Positions 17,496 through 25,271 of a stretch of 64,000 nt of DNA are shown here, piece by piece; the stretch's first letter is position 1, and each line of letters starts with the position of its first letter. This stretch comes from Finegoldia magna ATCC 53516 (lineage in GTDB: Bacteria > Bacillota > Clostridia > Tissierellales > Peptoniphilaceae). The position numbers were made by a program, and so were the translations under genes. The stretch is taken from contig NZ_CM000955.1 of NCBI RefSeq assembly GCF_000159695.1, positions 389,001 through 453,000 of the forward strand, given 5' to 3'. Under the pieces are notes generated by a model. The model saw only the letters and a list, made by a program, of their open reading frames with translations, was not told the DNA's origin and did not search any database.

Positions 17496-19316
17496 ATGTG
17501 CGGAATAGTATGTTATAACGGCGAAAAATCAGCCGTAGAAATCATATTAAACGGATTAAAATCTCTGGAATACAGAGGATATGATTCAAGCGGTATTTCT
17601 GTAGTAACAGACAAAATCGAAACAGTAAAAAGAAAAGGAAAATTACAAAATTTAATAGATTCTATCGATGAAATTGACAATGACGCAAGTGTCGGAATTG
17701 GTCACATTAGATGGGCAACTCACGGTGAACCAAACGAAATTAACGCTCACCCACAAGTAAGCGAAGACGGCGAATTTTCAGTTGTTCACAACGGTATCAT
17801 CGAAAATTATAAAGAATTAAAAAAAGAATTGGAAGATAATGGCTACACATTCAAATCGACAACGGACACAGAAATTGTTGTTGCATTGATTAGCCAGTAC
17901 TATAAAGACGATTTATTAGAAGCAGTAAAATCTACAATCAAAAGATTAAAGGGAGCTTATGCATTAGGAATTGTTTCAGAATACGAAAAAGACAAACTAA
18001 TCGCTGTAAGAAAAGAATCTCCGTTGATTTTAGGAAAATGTGACGACGGAATAATTCTAGCAAGTGATATTCCTTCTGTTTTAAAATACACAAGAGACAT
18101 CGTGTATTTGGAAAATGGAGACATCGTAGAAATTGACAAGAAAAACTACACAATTTACGACAAAGATTTCGAAAAAGTAGATCGTGAAGTTAAAACTGTA
18201 GACATGACAATTGATCAAGCTAGTAAAGGTGGCTACGATCATTTTATGTTAAAAGAAATTCACGAACAACCAGAAGTTGTTAAGAAGACTTTGGAAGTTA
18301 ATGTAAAAAATAACGTAATAGATTTTGCAGAAAATTCATTAACTAAAGAAGAATTATCGAAAATCAACAAAGTATACATCGTTGCATGTGGTACAGCTTA
18401 TCATGCAGGTGAAGTTGGCAAAGTTGCTATTGAAAAATTAGCGAAAATCCCTGTAATTACTGATATCGCATCAGAATTTAGATACAACGATCCATTTATC
18501 GATGAAAACACTCTAGTGATTTTGATTTCTCAATCAGGAGAAACTGCTGATACATTGGCAGCTCTTAGAGAATCCAAAAACAAAGGCGCAAAAATCTTGG
18601 CGATTACAAACGTAGTTGGCTCATCAATAGCAAGAGAAGCTGACAAAGTTATCTACACTTTGGCCGGTCCTGAAATTGCAGTAGCCAGTACTAAAGCATA
18701 CATTTCACAATTAGTTACAGTGATAATGTTGGCTTTGGATTTCGCAAAAAAATTAGGCACAATTGAAGATGTTGAGTATTCAAAATACATCGAAGAATTA
18801 AAAACAATGCCTGAAAAAATAGATGAAACATTAAAAACAGAACCTATAACTGAAAAAATAGCTGAAGCTATCAAGGAAGATAAATCGATGTTCTTTATTG
18901 GACGTGGACTTGACTTCTTGAGTGTAAAAGAAGGAGCTTTGAAGTTAAAAGAAATATCCTACATTCACACTGAAGCATTCCCTGCAGGAGAATTAAAACA
19001 CGGTTCAATCGCTTTAATAGAACAAAACACTCCAGCATTATCAGTTATCACACAATCAAAATTAGCTGAAAAGACAATTTCAAACGTTCAAGAAGTTGTG
19101 ACAAGAGGAGCGAAAGTATTCACAATCACAGTTGAAGGAAATGACAATATGAAAGACTTCTCAGAAGAAATCATCTTCATTCCTAAAACTTTAGAATTAT
19201 TGTACCCTATACTTTCAGTAGTTCCTGAACAATTATTGGGATATCATACTTCCTTGAAAAAAGGCTTAGACGTAGATAAACCACGTAACTTAGCAAAATC
19301 AGTTACAGTTGAATAA
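17496..19316 (+). CDS. glmS: glutamine--fructose-6-phosphate aminotransferase (isomerizing)
   Basis: 606 residues. The N-terminal glutaminase domain begins MCGIVCYNG, so the nucleophile is Cys2 after Met removal; two SIS sugar isomerase domains follow (SQSGETADTLAALRE, then the second with GRGLDFLSVKEGALKLKE and HTEAFPAGELKHG), ending with the typical NLAKSVTVE. It makes glucosamine-6-phosphate for peptidoglycan. I start at 17496 because GGAGG is seven bases upstream and Cys must follow Met; the open frame reaches back to 17460. Controlled by the upstream ribozyme. glmM, the next enzyme in the pathway, is also in this window. Confidence 0.97.
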   Translation: MCGIVCYNGEKSAVEIILNGLKSLEYRGYDSSGISVVTDKIETVKRKGKLQNLIDSIDEIDNDASVGIGHIRWATHGEPNEINAHPQVSEDGEFSVVHNGIIENYKELKKELEDNGYTFKSTTDTEIVVALISQYYKDDLLEAVKSTIKRLKGAYALGIVSEYEKDKLIAVRKESPLILGKCDDGIILASDIPSVLKYTRDIVYLENGDIVEIDKKNYTIYDKDFEKVDREVKTVDMTIDQASKGGYDHFMLKEIHEQPEVVKKTLEVNVKNNVIDFAENSLTKEELSKINKVYIVACGTAYHAGEVGKVAIEKLAKIPVITDIASEFRYNDPFIDENTLVILISQSGETADTLAALRESKNKGAKILAITNVVGSSIAREADKVIYTLAGPEIAVASTKAYISQLVTVIMLALDFAKKLGTIEDVEYSKYIEELKTMPEKIDETLKTEPITEKIAEAIKEDKSMFFIGRGLDFLSVKEGALKLKEISYIHTEAFPAGELKHGSIALIEQNTPALSVITQSKLAEKTISNVQEVVTRGAKVFTITVEGNDNMKDFSEEIIFIPKTLELLYPILSVVPEQLLGYHTSLKKGLDVDKPRNLAKSVTVE

Positions 19317-19323
19317 AAAATAC

Positions 19324-19357
19324 GGAGTGCTCATTTTAAAGTGAGCACTCCTTTTTT
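19324..19357 (+). terminator. terminator after glmS
   Basis: GGAGTGCTCA and TGAGCACTCC arms with a short loop are followed by TTTTTT. Confidence 0.9.
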
Positions 19358-19387
19358 GATGTTAATATTTAATTTTCTAGCTAAAAT

Positions 19388-20839
19388 TTATAATTCTAAA
19401 TTAGGATAAACTTTCAAATCAAGTCCGTCTTGTTTTCCGTTGATATAATCATAATATCCAGCAGTTGCAATCATTGCAGCATTATCTGTACACAAGATTT
19501 TGTCTGGGAAGTAGACTTGTATTCCTTTTTCTTCTGCTTTTTCCAAAACTCTTTCTTTTAATCTGGAATTTGCTGCAACTCCACCACTTAGAACGAAAGT
19601 TTTTTGATTTTTTTCTTCTAATAATCTAAAAGATTTTTCAACCAAAACATCTATGACAGCTTCTTGGAAAGATGCTGCAACATCTTCTTTTATTATTTCT
19701 TCGTTTTTTTGATTTTTATTGTTCAAATAATTTAGAACAGCTGTTTTCAATCCACTAAAACTAAAATCGTAACTGTCTTTTTCAAGCATTACTCTTGGAA
19801 AATCTATCGCTGTTGGATTTCCTTGTTTTGCAAGCCTGTCAATAACAGGTCCCCCTGGATATTCCAATCCCAAAGCACGAGCGACCTTATCATAGCTTTC
19901 TCCACAAGCATCATCTCTTGTAGATCCAATTATTTCATAATTTTGGTAATCCAAAACATCTATAAGATAAGTGTGTCCTCCTGATACAACCAAGGAAATG
20001 AATGGAGGTTCTAATTCTTTGTGGTTAATGTAGTTTGCGCAAATATGCCCTTGCATGTGATTAACACCTACAAGTGGTTTTTTCAAACAAAAACTCAATG
20101 ATTTCGCACAAGATATTCCAACCAAAAGAGCTCCAATAAGTCCTGGGCCCTTTGTAACGCAAATCACATCCACATCTTTCAAAGTAATATTAGCCTCATC
20201 CAACGACTGTTGCAAAATGGAGTTCATAGCTTCCAAATGAAGTCGACTTGCAACTTCTGGAACAACTCCTCCGTATCTTTTGTGTACATCAATTTGAGAA
20301 GAAATCACATTGCTCATTACTTCTCTTCCATTTTTGACAATAGCAACACTTGTTTCATCACAAGATGTTTCAATTGCAAGCGTAATTATATTTTCATTTA
20401 TTTCTTCCATATTCAACATCATCCTCAATGCATCCTCTTTTGGAGTTTCGTAATATCCATTAATTCTACCGTTTTTTTGAAATCCAAATTTCGTGTAAAG
20501 ATTAATAGCCTCAAAGTTAGATTCTCTAACTTCCAAGTAAATATTTTTGACACTTTCTTTTCTGCAAAAATCTAACATAAATTTTATAAATTCAGTTGCA
20601 ATCCCACAGTTTCTGCAACTTTTTTTCACAGAAATTGTTTGTAATTCAGCTTCATCAACAACTACTGAAAACCCAAAAACTCCTACGATTTCTCCATCTT
20701 TTTCTCCTACAAAATAGTGATTGAATTCATTTTTTAAACAAGCTTCGTATCCCATTTTGCTCCAAGCATCTGAAAAACTTTCCCTTTCAATTTCTACAAC
20801 ATCATCCAAATCAAAGGAATCCATCTGTCTAATTATCAT
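19388..20839 (-). CDS. tsaD: RimI-TsaD fusion: N-acetyltransferase joined to tRNA threonylcarbamoyltransferase
   Basis: 483 residues in one uninterrupted frame. Residues 1-145 are a GNAT acetyltransferase of the RimI type (acetyl-CoA loop with SCRNCGIA, then LEVRESNFEAINLYTKFGF). Residues 152-483 are TsaD, starting ITLAIETSCDETS, with the metal-binding HMQGH (His261, His265), SGGHT and the FSFSGLKTA block. TsaD with TsaB and TsaE moves a threonylcarbamoyl group onto A37 of ANN-decoding tRNAs. In most bacteria rimI and tsaD are separate neighbours. The ATG overlaps the end of tsaB by 11 bases. Both halves keep their key residues. GlmS converges from the other side. Confidence 0.93.
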   Translation of the reverse strand: MIIRQMDSFDLDDVVEIERESFSDAWSKMGYEACLKNEFNHYFVGEKDGEIVGVFGFSVVVDEAELQTISVKKSCRNCGIATEFIKFMLDFCRKESVKNIYLEVRESNFEAINLYTKFGFQKNGRINGYYETPKEDALRMMLNMEEINENIITLAIETSCDETSVAIVKNGREVMSNVISSQIDVHKRYGGVVPEVASRLHLEAMNSILQQSLDEANITLKDVDVICVTKGPGLIGALLVGISCAKSLSFCLKKPLVGVNHMQGHICANYINHKELEPPFISLVVSGGHTYLIDVLDYQNYEIIGSTRDDACGESYDKVARALGLEYPGGPVIDRLAKQGNPTAIDFPRVMLEKDSYDFSFSGLKTAVLNYLNNKNQKNEEIIKEDVAASFQEAVIDVLVEKSFRLLEEKNQKTFVLSGGVAANSRLKERVLEKAEEKGIQVYFPDKILCTDNAAMIATAGYYDYINGKQDGLDLKVYPNLEL

Positions 20840-21515
20840 TACTGTGTCTTCTTTCGTAATCTCGTTGCGCTTGTGATTTTCTCACATAATCTGGACTAAG
20901 AGTGTAATAGCTATCAAATGTCTCAGTTTTATTTGCCAAGTCACAAATCGACCTTGTAATACAATTATTCAACGAAGAATTTGCAAGGTGGAAGTTCTTC
21001 TTAGATTTGATTTCATCTAAGAAAGAATACACTCCATCTCCCACGAAAATATATTCCTTATCATCGTCAAGTTGTTCAACCAAATCTTCAAAATAAATCA
21101 AATCATCATCCATCAAACGTTCTAATTTTGAATCGTTAGTGAACATCGAGTAGTAAACTCTCCCACCTCTCGCATCCAAAATAGGAATAATGATTTTGTC
21201 AGTGCTAATCATATTAGCCAAAGCTTCCAAGGTAGATATGCCGACGATTTTTTTATCGAAAACTTGTGCAAAAGTCTTTGCAGTGGTCATTCCAATTCTA
21301 AGACCAGTAAAAGATCCAGGTCCCTTGCACACCGCAAACACGTCCACATCTTCAATATCTGTATCTAATTTTTCAAGCATTTGCTCAATCATCAAAACCA
21401 AAGTTTCGCTGTGAGTTTTCTTTTGATTTATATTATAATCTCCAACGATTAGTCCATCTTCCATCAAAGAACAAGAGCTAATCATAGTTGAAGTATCAAT
21501 CGCTAAAATTTTCAT
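20829..21515 (-). CDS. tsaB: tRNA t6A biosynthesis protein TsaB
   Basis: 228 residues of the TsaB/YeaZ ASKHA fold: MKILAIDTST at the start, HSETLVLMIEQML, and the conserved CKGPGSFTGLRIGMTTAK. It scaffolds TsaD and TsaE. Overlaps tsaE by 20 bases and the rimI-tsaD fusion by 11, so all three are translated from one message. Confidence 0.93.
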   Translation of the reverse strand: MKILAIDTSTMISSCSLMEDGLIVGDYNINQKKTHSETLVLMIEQMLEKLDTDIEDVDVFAVCKGPGSFTGLRIGMTTAKTFAQVFDKKIVGISTLEALANMISTDKIIIPILDARGGRVYYSMFTNDSKLERLMDDDLIYFEDLVEQLDDDKEYIFVGDGVYSFLDEIKSKKNFHLANSSLNNCITRSICDLANKTETFDSYYTLSPDYVRKSQAQRDYERRHSNDN

Positions 21516-21960
21516 TTAATTCCTCTATAATTTCTTTTTCTCTTTTGTTGTTCCCGTCAATTCTAATTTTTCTGGAAACATCACCAGTTTTTTCAATGTA
21601 AATTTCAATTAAATTTCTAGGCATATAAGACTGTGCTTGACTTGCCCATTCAATGATAGTAATTCCTTCTGGATACAACAATTCATCTATATCCAAAGAT
21701 TCTATCTCCATCTCATCTTCTAATCTATACAAATCAATATGATTTAATTCAACATCACCGTAGTATGTATTTACCAATGAAAAAGTCGGACTGGTTACAC
21801 TTTCTTCAATTCCAAAACTTTTTGCAATAGATTTAGTAAGAGTAGTTTTTCCGGCTCCCAAATCACCAATCAAAGATATAACATCTTGTTTTTTTAAAGC
21901 TTTTGCAAAAAGTTGTCCAAACTTTTCAGTATCTTTTAAATCATTTAAAATATATTCCAT
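21496..21960 (-). CDS. tsaE: tRNA t6A biosynthesis ATPase TsaE
   Basis: 154 residues with the P-loop GDLGAGKTTLTKSI, TSPTFSLVNTY and the IEWASQ box of TsaE/YjeE. It hydrolyses ATP to reset the TsaB-TsaD complex. The frame continues upstream to 22002, but the ATG at 21960 follows GGTGAT and gives the normal N-terminus MEYILNDLKDTEK. A TATAAT lies at 21977-21982. Confidence 0.93.
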   Translation of the reverse strand: MEYILNDLKDTEKFGQLFAKALKKQDVISLIGDLGAGKTTLTKSIAKSFGIEESVTSPTFSLVNTYYGDVELNHIDLYRLEDEMEIESLDIDELLYPEGITIIEWASQAQSYMPRNLIEIYIEKTGDVSRKIRIDGNNKREKEIIEELNENFSD

Positions 21961-21999
21961 AAATATCACCAAATAAATTATATCACAACTGAACAACAA

Positions 22000-22036
22000 C
22001 AAAAATGACTCATTATTTTAGATTAATGAGTCATTG
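22000..22036 (-). terminator. terminator after ribU
   Basis: AATGACTCATTA and TAATGAGTCATT form a 12 bp stem with an 8-base loop, followed on the minus strand by TTTGTTGTTG. Confidence 0.75.
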
Positions 22037-22070
22037 TATATTTTATGAATTTTTACATGTATGTTATTGA

Positions 22071-22661
22071 TTATTTTTTCAAAAATCTTGAAATTGGCTT
22101 GTAAAGTGCGATTGTAACTGCAGATACGATGATACCTTTTACAATGTTAAATGGCACGATACTGAAAAGCACGAACATCAATGGAGTGCCTGCCAATGAA
22201 TTTACTTTTGCAAACTCTTTTGTAAAATCAACCAAGTTAATTCCGTACAATGGGAAAATTACAAAATAGTTAGAAATACAAGCAACTACTGTGTACGCCA
22301 ATACACCAAAAACTAATCCAGTGATTGCTGATTTTTTGCTTTTTCCTTTGTTGTAAATTGAACTTGCTACAACAACAAATACTGATGATAATATAAAGTT
22401 AGATAATTCCCCAACTCCACCAGTAGTTGTTCCGTTAATTATAAAGTTCAACAAAATCTTAACTGCAGAAGTTAACACTCCTGCTATAGGTCCTAGTGCA
22501 AATCCTGAAATTAATACTCCCAAATCTCCTATGTCCACTGTCATAAATGGTGGTGCAAATGGTAGAGGGAATTTAAAAATCATAAGCAATGCACTTATTG
22601 CCCCTAAAATACTGATTTTCACCATAGTTTGAGTACTAGAATTTTTTCTTGTGGTTTCCAT
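22071..22661 (-). CDS. ribU: ECF transporter riboflavin-binding S component RibU
   Basis: 196 residues with six hydrophobic segments. Segments such as FKFPLPFAPPFMTVDIGDLGVLISGFALGP (given here in part) and the position of conserved Asp/Gly residues match the RibU branch of ECF S components; the FMN riboswitch directly upstream fixes the ligand as riboflavin. S components dock on a shared EcfA-EcfA'-EcfT module, which is not encoded nearby. AGGAGG precedes the ATG. Confidence 0.9.
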   Translation of the reverse strand: METTRKNSSTQTMVKISILGAISALLMIFKFPLPFAPPFMTVDIGDLGVLISGFALGPIAGVLTSAVKILLNFIINGTTTGGVGELSNFILSSVFVVVASSIYNKGKSKKSAITGLVFGVLAYTVVACISNYFVIFPLYGINLVDFTKEFAKVNSLAGTPLMFVLFSIVPFNIVKGIIVSAVTIALYKPISRFLKK

Positions 22662-22691
22662 AACCTACCTCCTAAGATTTTCAAGGGCAAA

Positions 22692-22717
22692 TAAAAAAGC
22701 CCTTATATTTAGGGCTA
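22692..22717 (-). terminator. FMN riboswitch expression platform (terminator)
   Basis: AGCCCTAAAT/ATAAGGGCT hairpin followed by TTTTTTAT on the minus strand, between the aptamer and ribU. FMN binding would favour this terminator. Confidence 0.8.
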
Positions 22718-22734
22718 AATGTTAATTATTACAT

Positions 22735-22842
22735 TTACTTCTTTCGTCCAGACTTTACTGTCGGTATTGGAATTACACCAATTCATGCATAATGCTCGCG
22801 GACTATAACCGCCGGTGAGGAAATCAACCTCGCCCTGAAGTA
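22735..22842 (-). ncRNA. FMN riboswitch (RFN element)
   Basis: On the minus strand the conserved RFN blocks occur in order: CTTCAGGGCGAGG, CCTCACCGGCGGT, AGTCCGCGAGC, GGTGTAATTCC, ACCGACAGTAAAGTCTGGA and GAAAGAAG. The 3' end runs into a terminator hairpin at 22692-22717, so the ribU leader is controlled by premature termination when FMN is high. Confidence 0.95.
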
Positions 22843-22847
22843 ACTTC

Positions 22848-22876
22848 ATTATACCACTAAGTATATTTTTTGTAAA
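22848..22876 (-). promoter_or_regulatory. promoter of the FMN riboswitch-ribU unit
   Basis: TTTACA (22871-22876), a 17-base spacer, TATAAT (22848-22853), the -10 followed within ten bases by the aptamer. Confidence 0.85.
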
Positions 22877-22929
22877 CTTTTAGTATTAAGTATTTTTATT
22901 TTTGGGTATACTATTAATGAGGTGATTTT

Positions 22930-24192
22930 ATGAACATAACAAAAGAATTAATGAGTTTTATCGATAACAGTCCATCTGTTTTTCACGTTATCGATAATTT
23001 CAAAAAAACACTAACAGAAAACGGATTTACTGAATTAAAATTTAAAGATAATTGGAAAATCGAAAATGGCAAAGGATATTTTGTAACAAACAACGATTCA
23101 TCAATTATAGCTTTTAAAGGAAGTTCTGATTTTGATAATATCAGATTGGTTGGATCTCATTCAGATAGCCCAACTTTTAGAATAAAACCAAATTCTATCG
23201 TAAACAAAGACGGGTTTTTGACTTTAAACACTGAAGTTTATGGAGGACCAATACTAAGCACATGGTTCGATAGACCATTGTCTGTAGCTGGTAGAGTTGT
23301 GTTGAAATCAGATAATCCTTTCAAACCTGAAATCAAACACATCAATGTAGACAAAAATTTATTGATAATTCCTAACGTTGCAATCCACATGAACAGAGAT
23401 GTAAATAATGGATACAAATTCAATGCACAAAAAGATACATTACCACTTTTGGCGTTATCAGAAAAAGATTCAAAGATCTCTTTCGAAGAAATTTTGGCAA
23501 GAAATACTGGAATAAATGCAGAAGATATTTTGGATTTTGATTTATTCTTGTACGACAGACAAAAAGGGGAATTTGTCGGAGAAAACGACGAATTTTATTC
23601 AGTAGGAAGAATCGATAATTTGGGAATGGCTTTTAATTCTATTAAATCGTTGGTAGATTCAAATGTTACTAACACATTAGCATTGGCTATGGTTTTTGAC
23701 AACGAAGAAATAGGCTCTTCAACAAAACAAGGCGCAGGTAGTACACTTCTAAGCGATTGTTTCAAAAAAATTGTAGAAGATAATGATAAAAACTTCTACG
23801 AAGTATTACACAATTCTTATTTGATCAGTGCAGACCAAGCTCACAGTTTGCATCCAAATTACACAGAAATGGCAGATCCTACTAACAGACCACTAATCAA
23901 TAACGGCCCAGTTATAAAATACGCCGCAAACGGAGCATACACTTCAGATGCTGTTAGCTCTTCAATATTTAAAAAATTATGCTTAGATAAAAACATTCCA
24001 TGCCAAGAATTCACTAACAGATCAGACAAAAGAGGAGGATCCACAATCGGACCTATCACTGTTTCTAATTTGGATATTCAATCTATTGATATTGGAAATG
24101 CAATCCTTTCAATGCACTCTGTAAGGGAATTAGGCGGATGTAAAGACAACGAATATATCTACGAATTATTCAAGTATTACTACGAATATTAA
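22930..24192 (+). CDS. apeB: M18 family aminopeptidase
   Basis: 420 residues of the M18 (aspartyl aminopeptidase-like) metallopeptidase family. Two-zinc ligand regions are seen: SHSDSPTFRIKP near residue 78, GRIDNLGM, FDNEEIGSSTKQGAG near 257 and SADQAHSLHPNY near 300, and a late MHSVRE. It removes N-terminal residues from peptides in the cytoplasm, often acidic or neutral ones. GAGGTGAT lies before the ATG. Stand-alone gene with terminator, divergent from the ribU riboswitch. It may work with the oligopeptide importer found later in the window (inference). Confidence 0.93.
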   Translation: MNITKELMSFIDNSPSVFHVIDNFKKTLTENGFTELKFKDNWKIENGKGYFVTNNDSSIIAFKGSSDFDNIRLVGSHSDSPTFRIKPNSIVNKDGFLTLNTEVYGGPILSTWFDRPLSVAGRVVLKSDNPFKPEIKHINVDKNLLIIPNVAIHMNRDVNNGYKFNAQKDTLPLLALSEKDSKISFEEILARNTGINAEDILDFDLFLYDRQKGEFVGENDEFYSVGRIDNLGMAFNSIKSLVDSNVTNTLALAMVFDNEEIGSSTKQGAGSTLLSDCFKKIVEDNDKNFYEVLHNSYLISADQAHSLHPNYTEMADPTNRPLINNGPVIKYAANGAYTSDAVSSSIFKKLCLDKNIPCQEFTNRSDKRGGSTIGPITVSNLDIQSIDIGNAILSMHSVRELGGCKDNEYIYELFKYYYEY

Positions 24193-24235
24193 CAGAATGT
24201 AAATAAAAAGTTAAAATTTTTAAAAACTTAATAAA

Positions 24236-24283
24236 AAGGAGATAAAACGCGATTATTAAAATTAATCGTTTTTATCTCCGATT
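24236..24283 (+). terminator. hairpin after apeB
   Basis: GGAGATAAAA and TTTTTATCTCC form a long stem that includes an inner CGATTA/TAATCG pairing. No long T run follows, so it may be a weak terminator. Confidence 0.55.
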
Positions 24284-24301
24284 ATTTAGTTATAAACAGA
24301 T

Positions 24302-24330
24302 TTGTCATAATCCTAAATCTATCGTATACT
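24302..24330 (+). promoter_or_regulatory. promoter of tRNA-Pro
   Basis: TTGTCA (24302-24307), 17 bases, TATACT (24325-24330), 36 bases before the mature tRNA. Confidence 0.75.
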
Positions 24331-24366
24331 AATAAAGTACTTGAGATAAGCAAGTAATAAAAACGT

Positions 24367-24443
24367 CGGGGTGTAGCGCAGTCCGGTAGCGCACGTGGTT
24401 TGGGACCATGGGGCCGGGGGTTCAAATCCTCTCACCCCGACCA
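24367..24443 (+). tRNA. tRNA-Pro (UGG)
   Basis: CGGGGTG pairs with CACCCCG in the acceptor stem, followed by discriminator A and an encoded CCA. The anticodon loop TTTGGGA at 24399-24405 places TGG at 24401-24403. D arm (GCGC.AGTCCGGTAGCGC) and T arm (GGGGGTTCAAATCCTCT) are normal. Single tRNA with its own promoter and terminator. Confidence 0.96.
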
Positions 24444-24444
24444 T

Positions 24445-24473
24445 AATCACAAATATAATTTGTGATTTTTTTG
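24445..24473 (+). terminator. terminator after tRNA-Pro
   Basis: AATCACAAAT/ATTTGTGATT stem followed by TTTTTG, starting two bases after the CCA. Confidence 0.88.
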
Positions 24474-24497
24474 TTTCCTTTTGTTATTGATATTATG

Positions 24498-24533
24498 AAA
24501 AAATACATCTGTTTCGTACAGATGTATTTTTTT
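24498..24533 (+). terminator. second hairpin terminator
   Basis: AAATACATCTG and CAGATGTATTT form a perfect 11 bp stem with a 7-base loop, then more T. It would back up the tRNA terminator, and A-rich flanks mean it could also act on the minus strand. Confidence 0.75.
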
Positions 24534-24550
24534 GCCCATTTTTAAGCAAA

Positions 24551-24592
24551 ATAAAAAACGCAGGACAAATTTTCATTCATCCTACGCTTTTC
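24551..24592 (-). terminator. terminator after mtnN
   Basis: CGTAGGA pairs with TCCTGCG (one wobble) over a larger loop, followed by TTTTTTATT on the minus strand. Confidence 0.65.
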
Positions 24593-24593
24593 T

Positions 24594-25271
24594 CTACATA
24601 TTTTTAATCAATACGACTACACTGTGTGCAGCTTTTTTTGTTTTTGTTTCTAAATCATTGTAAAACTCATCGTCCGCATCGTCATCTGCAAAGTCGGACA
24701 AACTTCTTATGACCAAAAACTTCACATCGTTAAGATAACACGTATGAGCAATGGAGCAGCCTTCCATTTCCGTTCCCAACGCGTGATATTTTTCAAATAA
24801 CTCTTCTTGTTTTTCAGTAGTTGAGATGAATTGATCTCCCGTAACAATAAGACCAATTCTGTGTTTCAAATTTTCTTGCGTCATAATCTCATCTAATTTT
24901 TGCAAAGTTTCACGGTCAGCTTCAAAAGTGTCAGTGTATGGAATATTATCACTAAAAATATCCACATTTATGTCGTGGTATTTTAATTTGTCAGCAAGTA
25001 TTACCTCATCAAAAGTAAGTGATTTGTCCAATCCACCGCACACACCACAATTTATTACCAAATCAGGATTGTACATATCGATAATTCTTTGTGTTAGAGC
25101 TGCTGAGTTAACTTTTCCAATTCCACAAACACAATTTATAATTTTCTTGTCTTCAAATTCCGAAACATATATTTCATAGTGATTGAACTTATCTATTTTG
25201 ATTGGTTTGAATTGTTCTCTGAAATACTCTTGTTCGCTTTCTAATGCTGAAATAATCGCTATCGTTCTCAT
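24594..25271 (-). CDS. mtnN: 5'-methylthioadenosine/S-adenosylhomocysteine nucleosidase
   Basis: 225 residues of the PNP/UDP phosphorylase fold in the MTAN (Pfs) branch: start MRTIAIISALESE, CGVCGGLD, GTEMEGCSIAH with the ribose-binding Met-Glu, and RSLSDFADDDA with the catalytic Asp. It cleaves adenine from methylthioadenosine and S-adenosylhomocysteine. Its ATG overlaps the end of glmM by four bases, so it is the second gene of a glmM-mtnN unit. Confidence 0.94.
   Translation of the reverse strand: MRTIAIISALESEQEYFREQFKPIKIDKFNHYEIYVSEFEDKKIINCVCGIGKVNSAALTQRIIDMYNPDLVINCGVCGGLDKSLTFDEVILADKLKYHDINVDIFSDNIPYTDTFEADRETLQKLDEIMTQENLKHRIGLIVTGDQFISTTEKQEELFEKYHALGTEMEGCSIAHTCYLNDVKFLVIRSLSDFADDDADDEFYNDLETKTKKAAHSVVVLIKNM

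Noticed and set aside
24498..24533. A second small RNA gene after tRNA-Pro.
   Set aside because: Only a hairpin with flanking A and T runs; it is better explained as a back-up terminator.
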